Of a DNA stretch of 8,543 nucleotides, positions 6,661-8,543 are shown piece after piece (position 1 is the stretch's first letter; each line of letters begins with the position of its first letter). The stretch spans positions 1-8,543 of the forward strand of contig NZ_JAZGLW010000022.1 in NCBI RefSeq assembly GCF_036409155.1, in the 5' to 3' direction. Position numbers and translations under genes: made by a program. The stretch is from Mycobacterium sp. 050128. GTDB lineage: Bacteria > Actinomycetota > Actinomycetes > Mycobacteriales > Mycobacteriaceae. The notes below the pieces were generated by a model that worked only from the letters and a program-made list of their open reading frames with translations, was not told the DNA's origin and ran no database searches.

Positions 6661-6923
6661 CCGGGCGCTCGGCCCAGGGCAATGGCGCGCCCGCGGAATC
6701 CATCACGTAGACGCATTGGCAAGCCGGACGTCGACCATGATGAGCCTGCTCGGCGAGCGGGATTCATGTGGGAGGGCAGCAGGAAACCGACAGTCTCCAT
6801 GCGGAAGTCGCGGGCGGCTCCGAAATGCTGGATCGACACGTCGGCCGCAGCGCAGTGCATGGCTGTGCGGGCCACCGTGCCGAGGCCGGGCAACAGCAGC
6901 ACCCCGATCCGCGCATTTTCCGC
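6660..6923 (-). pseudogene. 4-hydroxy-2-oxovalerate aldolase fragment (HsaF/BphI/MhpE type)
   Basis: From 6923 downward one frame gives '[17 protein letters not shown]' and '[18 protein letters not shown]', then '[12 protein letters not shown]'. After a frameshift near 6763 it gives 'LAEQA', and finally '[12 protein letters not shown]' (to about 6690). This is the middle of the DRE-TIM aldolase that splits 4-hydroxy-2-oxovalerate into pyruvate and acetaldehyde. The usual enzyme is about 340 residues. Here the first ~90 residues and the whole C-terminal half are gone, about 15 residues are missing between 'LLLPGLGT' and 'HCAAADVS', and the frame is broken around 6735-6763. The N-terminal 'D.(T/S)LRDG' metal-binding motif is not present. 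It is non-functional. The left side runs into IS30-like sequence and the right side is fused to the dehydrogenase remnant. Confidence 0.78.
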
Positions 6924-6944
6924 CTCCTACCGATCGCGACAAGA

Positions 6945-7255
6945 TCAAGACGTCGATCGCCGTGATGCCAGCCTCGGCGTAGCGGACGGCGTTCGCCACG
7001 TGCGCCTTGACATGCTGGTCGCCTCGAGCACCGGGGCCGGCAGGTCCTGGGCCAACAGCCAGTCTCCGGCAGAAGCCTGCAAACCCAGCGCGGCCGCCCG
7101 GGCCAGCCCGTCAGACGCCGGATCTACCCCCGACCATGTACCCCGCACGTCGACGTACTCGCTCCCGCCGCAGCTTCGCCAGCAGGTCGTTCCGATATTG
7201 CCGGGCCCGACGATCGCGCTGTCGCCCGGCGCGGGGCGTCGCCCACCGTGGTCAT
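6945..7255 (-). pseudogene. Acetaldehyde dehydrogenase (acylating) N-terminal fragment (HsaG/BphJ/MhpF type)
   Basis: The ancestral start is probably ATG 7255, overlapping the hydratase stop as ATGA. Recognisable pieces in three frames are 'AIVGPGNIGT', 'DLLAKLRRE', 'YMVG', 'VDPASDGLARAAALGLQA', 'GDWLLAQDLPAPVLEATS' and 'VKAHVANAVRYAEAGITAID'. These follow, in order, the NAD-binding N-terminal ~100 residues of the acylating dehydrogenase, which turns acetaldehyde into acetyl-CoA. Single-base shifts are needed near 7230, 7190 (missing base), 7130 (extra G) and 7012. The remaining ~200 residues, including the catalytic Cys, are missing; after 'AID' the sequence passes into the aldolase remnant. 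It is clearly a pseudogene, the second gene of a former hydratase-dehydrogenase-aldolase operon. Confidence 0.8.
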
Positions 7256-8094
7256 CGGATGCCACCTTCCTTGGCGAACGTGGCGGTCACCGAGCCCATC
7301 CCGGCGAACTCTGCCGTCACCACATCCCCAGCGGTTACTGGAATCGCCGCCATCACCGAGCCGGGCAGCACCACGTGCCCGGCCTCCAGAACGACCCCGC
7401 GCGGCCCAAGAATGTTGGCCAACCATACCAACGCGTTCAGCGGCGAACCCAGGACCGCAGCACCAGCGCCAGTACCGATCAGCTCCGCATTGCGGTGCAG
7501 CACACCACCAACCAACCGGACATCCACCTGCGAAAGCGGGGTAGCTTTACTACCCAACAACACCCCGCCCGAGGACGCGTTGTCAGCGACGGTGTCCACC
7601 AGCTTGATGTTCCAGCCCCGGATCCGCGAATCGATGATCTCCAGTGCCGGAGTCACAAACGCCACCGCCGCCATCGCCTCGGCGACCGTGACCCCCGGCC
7701 CGGCCAGCGGCTTGCCGAGCACGAACGCGATCTCCGGCTCCACCTTCGGCGCCAAGAACCTCGACGAGTCGATCGGCTCCGACTCAAGGAAAAACATTGC
7801 ATCGGTCAGGTGCCCGAAGTCGGGCTGGCCGACCCCCAACTGGCGCTGCATAGCTGCTGAACTCAACCCCACCTTGTGACCCTTGATCAGCGCGCCATCG
7901 GCCTGCCACCGTTGGACCTGGCCCACCTGGATCGCATACGCGTCGTCGACGGTCAGGCCCGGGAAGCGGTCAGTCAACGGGTCAATTGGCTCGCCGGTAC
8001 GATACGCGGCCAGCAGTAGCTCGACCGACTCCGCTCGCGCCCGGGTGGTGGTGATCTCACTACTTTGGTCCACGTTATCGCCGCCTGCCTTCAT
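7252..8094 (-). CDS. 2-hydroxypenta-2,4-dienoate hydratase (MhpD/BphH/HsaE family)
   Basis: This encodes 280 residues from ATG 8094. A GTG at 8121 (289 aa) and a GTG at 8073 preceded by AGGCAGG are alternatives. Family motifs in 280-residue numbering: 'GHKVGLSS' (72-79), 'KVEPEIAFVLGKPL' with E119 and E121, 'ALEIIDSRIRGW' with E152, and 'VADNASSGG' (169-177). The spacing of the three Glu residues (2 then 31) equals that of the metal-binding E106/E108/E139 of MhpD, so the Mg2+ site looks intact. The enzyme adds water to 2-hydroxypenta-2,4-dienoate, the product of meta-cleavage hydrolases, giving 4-hydroxy-2-oxovalerate. The reading frame is intact although its downstream partners are broken. 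Some family members are 4-oxalocrotonate decarboxylases, but hydratase fits the neighbouring dehydrogenase and aldolase remnants best. Confidence 0.87.
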   Translation of the reverse strand: MKAGGDNVDQSSEITTTRARAESVELLLAAYRTGEPIDPLTDRFPGLTVDDAYAIQVGQVQRWQADGALIKGHKVGLSSAAMQRQLGVGQPDFGHLTDAMFFLESEPIDSSRFLAPKVEPEIAFVLGKPLAGPGVTVAEAMAAVAFVTPALEIIDSRIRGWNIKLVDTVADNASSGGVLLGSKATPLSQVDVRLVGGVLHRNAELIGTGAGAAVLGSPLNALVWLANILGPRGVVLEAGHVVLPGSVMAAIPVTAGDVVTAEFAGMGSVTATFAKEGGIR

Positions 8095-8138
8095 CGCCGC
8101 AAAACACCGCGGCAATCGCACCTTCGCGGGCCTGAAAC

Positions 8139-8150
8139 CGTTCGCGAACG
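8139..8150. promoter_or_regulatory. 12-bp perfect palindrome, candidate operator
   Basis: CGTTCGCGAACG is its own reverse complement. It lies in the divergent region between the hydratase start (8094 or 8121) and the IclR-type start (8201). IclR-family regulators bind short palindromes upstream of the operons they control, often beside their own gene, so this is the best operator candidate here. Binding is inferred only. Confidence 0.4.
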
Positions 8151-8200
8151 CGGTAGACGTTTATCGCCGCACTTGGACCGTGCCTTTGCCAGGGGCGACA

Positions 8201-8472
8201 ATGCAAGCCATGGGTTCCACTGAGCGGCACGACAACCAGGATTTCCCACCATCGGTGCTGCCCGCGCGATGGCGATCCTGGCAGCCTTTGACAGTGAACG
8301 CCGGCCGCTTGGAACAACTGAACTTGCTCGCCGGACCGGGCTCGCCAAATCCACTGTGCACCGACTGACCCGTGAACTGGGCCGGCACACGTTGGAACGC
8401 CGCAGCGACGGGGTCGTACTGGGGCTACCGCTATCCGACCTTGGTCAACTAGACGGTATGGAGGCGACTTGA
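8201..8472 (+). pseudogene. IclR-family transcriptional regulator, frameshifted N-terminal fragment
   Basis: ATG 8201 has AGGGG five bases upstream and begins 'MQAMGSTERHDNQDFPPSVL'. One base appears lost near 8258-8268, after which the frame from 8269 continues 'AMAILAAFDSERRPLGTTEL', 'ARRTGLAKSTVHRLTREL' and 'ERRSDGVVLGLPLSDLGQL' to TGA 8470-8472. This is the IclR winged helix (recognition helix 'LAKSTVHRLTREL'). In the family the wing leads into a linker and a ~170-residue ligand-binding domain, none of which is recognisable after 8460. The gene is divergent from the hydratase, the normal position for a regulator of that operon. Because of the frameshift and the early stop it is probably non-functional, unless the base loss is a sequencing error. 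Confidence 0.75.
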
Positions 8473-8543
8473 GGCCGAAGGCCTCGGGCTGCAATTGGAC
8501 GTGGGTTGCCGGTGGCGGGTGAACACTCGCTCCGGTAGAGCCA
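8473..8543. other. Unassigned window end after the broken regulator
   Basis: None of the frames continues into recognisable IclR effector-domain sequence. A short inverted repeat, GAGGCC-gaa-GGCCTC (8471-8485), overlaps the regulator's premature stop and has no following T-run. A further rearrangement breakpoint near 8455-8475 is possible. Confidence 0.3.

Noticed and set aside
6583..7860. 425-codon + strand frame across the pseudogene region
   Set aside because: The minus strand carries recognisable aldolase, dehydrogenase and hydratase sequence here. The + translation is rich in Arg/Pro/Ser/His with no motif.
7007..7879. Long + strand frame (290 codons) opposite the hydratase and dehydrogenase remnant
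   Set aside because: Ser/Thr/Arg/Pro-rich translation with no domain features. It is the antisense shadow of GC-rich coding DNA.
1..8543. CRISPR array, tRNA or rRNA genes
   Set aside because: No regularly spaced direct repeats were seen, and no tRNA-like cloverleaf or rRNA-like conserved stretches were noticed on either strand.

Overview
The window looks like accessory DNA from a high-GC actinobacterium, most likely an environmental Mycobacterium or close relative. The codon use is GC-rich, a secreted DUF732-type protein (a family largely confined to mycobacteria) is present, and the catabolic genes are of actinobacterial type. Insertion-sequence remnants and broken genes lie at both sides, so this is a rearranged catabolic island. 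All calls come from reading the sequence and translations; no database search was run.

Layout, left to right: (1) 1-86, the last 27 codons of an IS30-like transposase on the + strand, abutting (2) the 3' end of an IS3-family transposase with its probable right terminus (about 88-412). (3) A small secreted DUF732-like protein on the minus strand (420-815), followed by about 290 bp without a gene. (4) A compact five-gene operon on the minus strand, transcribed from 6108 down to 1110: meta-cleavage-type alpha/beta hydrolase, Rieske ring-hydroxylating dioxygenase alpha and beta subunits, Gfo/Idh/MocA-type cis-dihydrodiol dehydrogenase, and a LigB-type (class III) extradiol dioxygenase. (5) A decayed IS30-like transposase on the minus strand (about 6225-6660). 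(6) Remnants of 4-hydroxy-2-oxovalerate aldolase and acylating acetaldehyde dehydrogenase genes, fused by a deletion and frameshifted, downstream of (7) an apparently intact 2-hydroxypenta-2,4-dienoate hydratase gene (7252-8094). (8) A divergent, frameshifted IclR-type regulator fragment (8201-8472).

How the genes work together (inference from family functions): the Rieske dioxygenase makes a cis-dihydrodiol, the Gfo/Idh/MocA enzyme rearomatises it to a catechol, the LigB-type enzyme opens the ring by meta cleavage, and the hydrolase splits the product into an acid and 2-hydroxypenta-2,4-dienoate. The hydratase then gives 4-hydroxy-2-oxovalerate. The last two lower-pathway steps, aldolase and aldehyde dehydrogenase, are destroyed here, so the pathway would need copies elsewhere in the genome, for example those of steroid catabolism. 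The dioxygenase's ferredoxin and reductase are also absent from the window. The aromatic substrate cannot be deduced from sequence alone.

The most notable points are the complete upper and ring-cleavage operon bounded by oppositely oriented IS30-like remnants, the decaying lower-pathway operon with its broken regulator, and two enzymes whose expected active-site residues look substituted (Gln for a metal-binding His in the extradiol enzyme, Asn for the triad Asp in the hydrolase).
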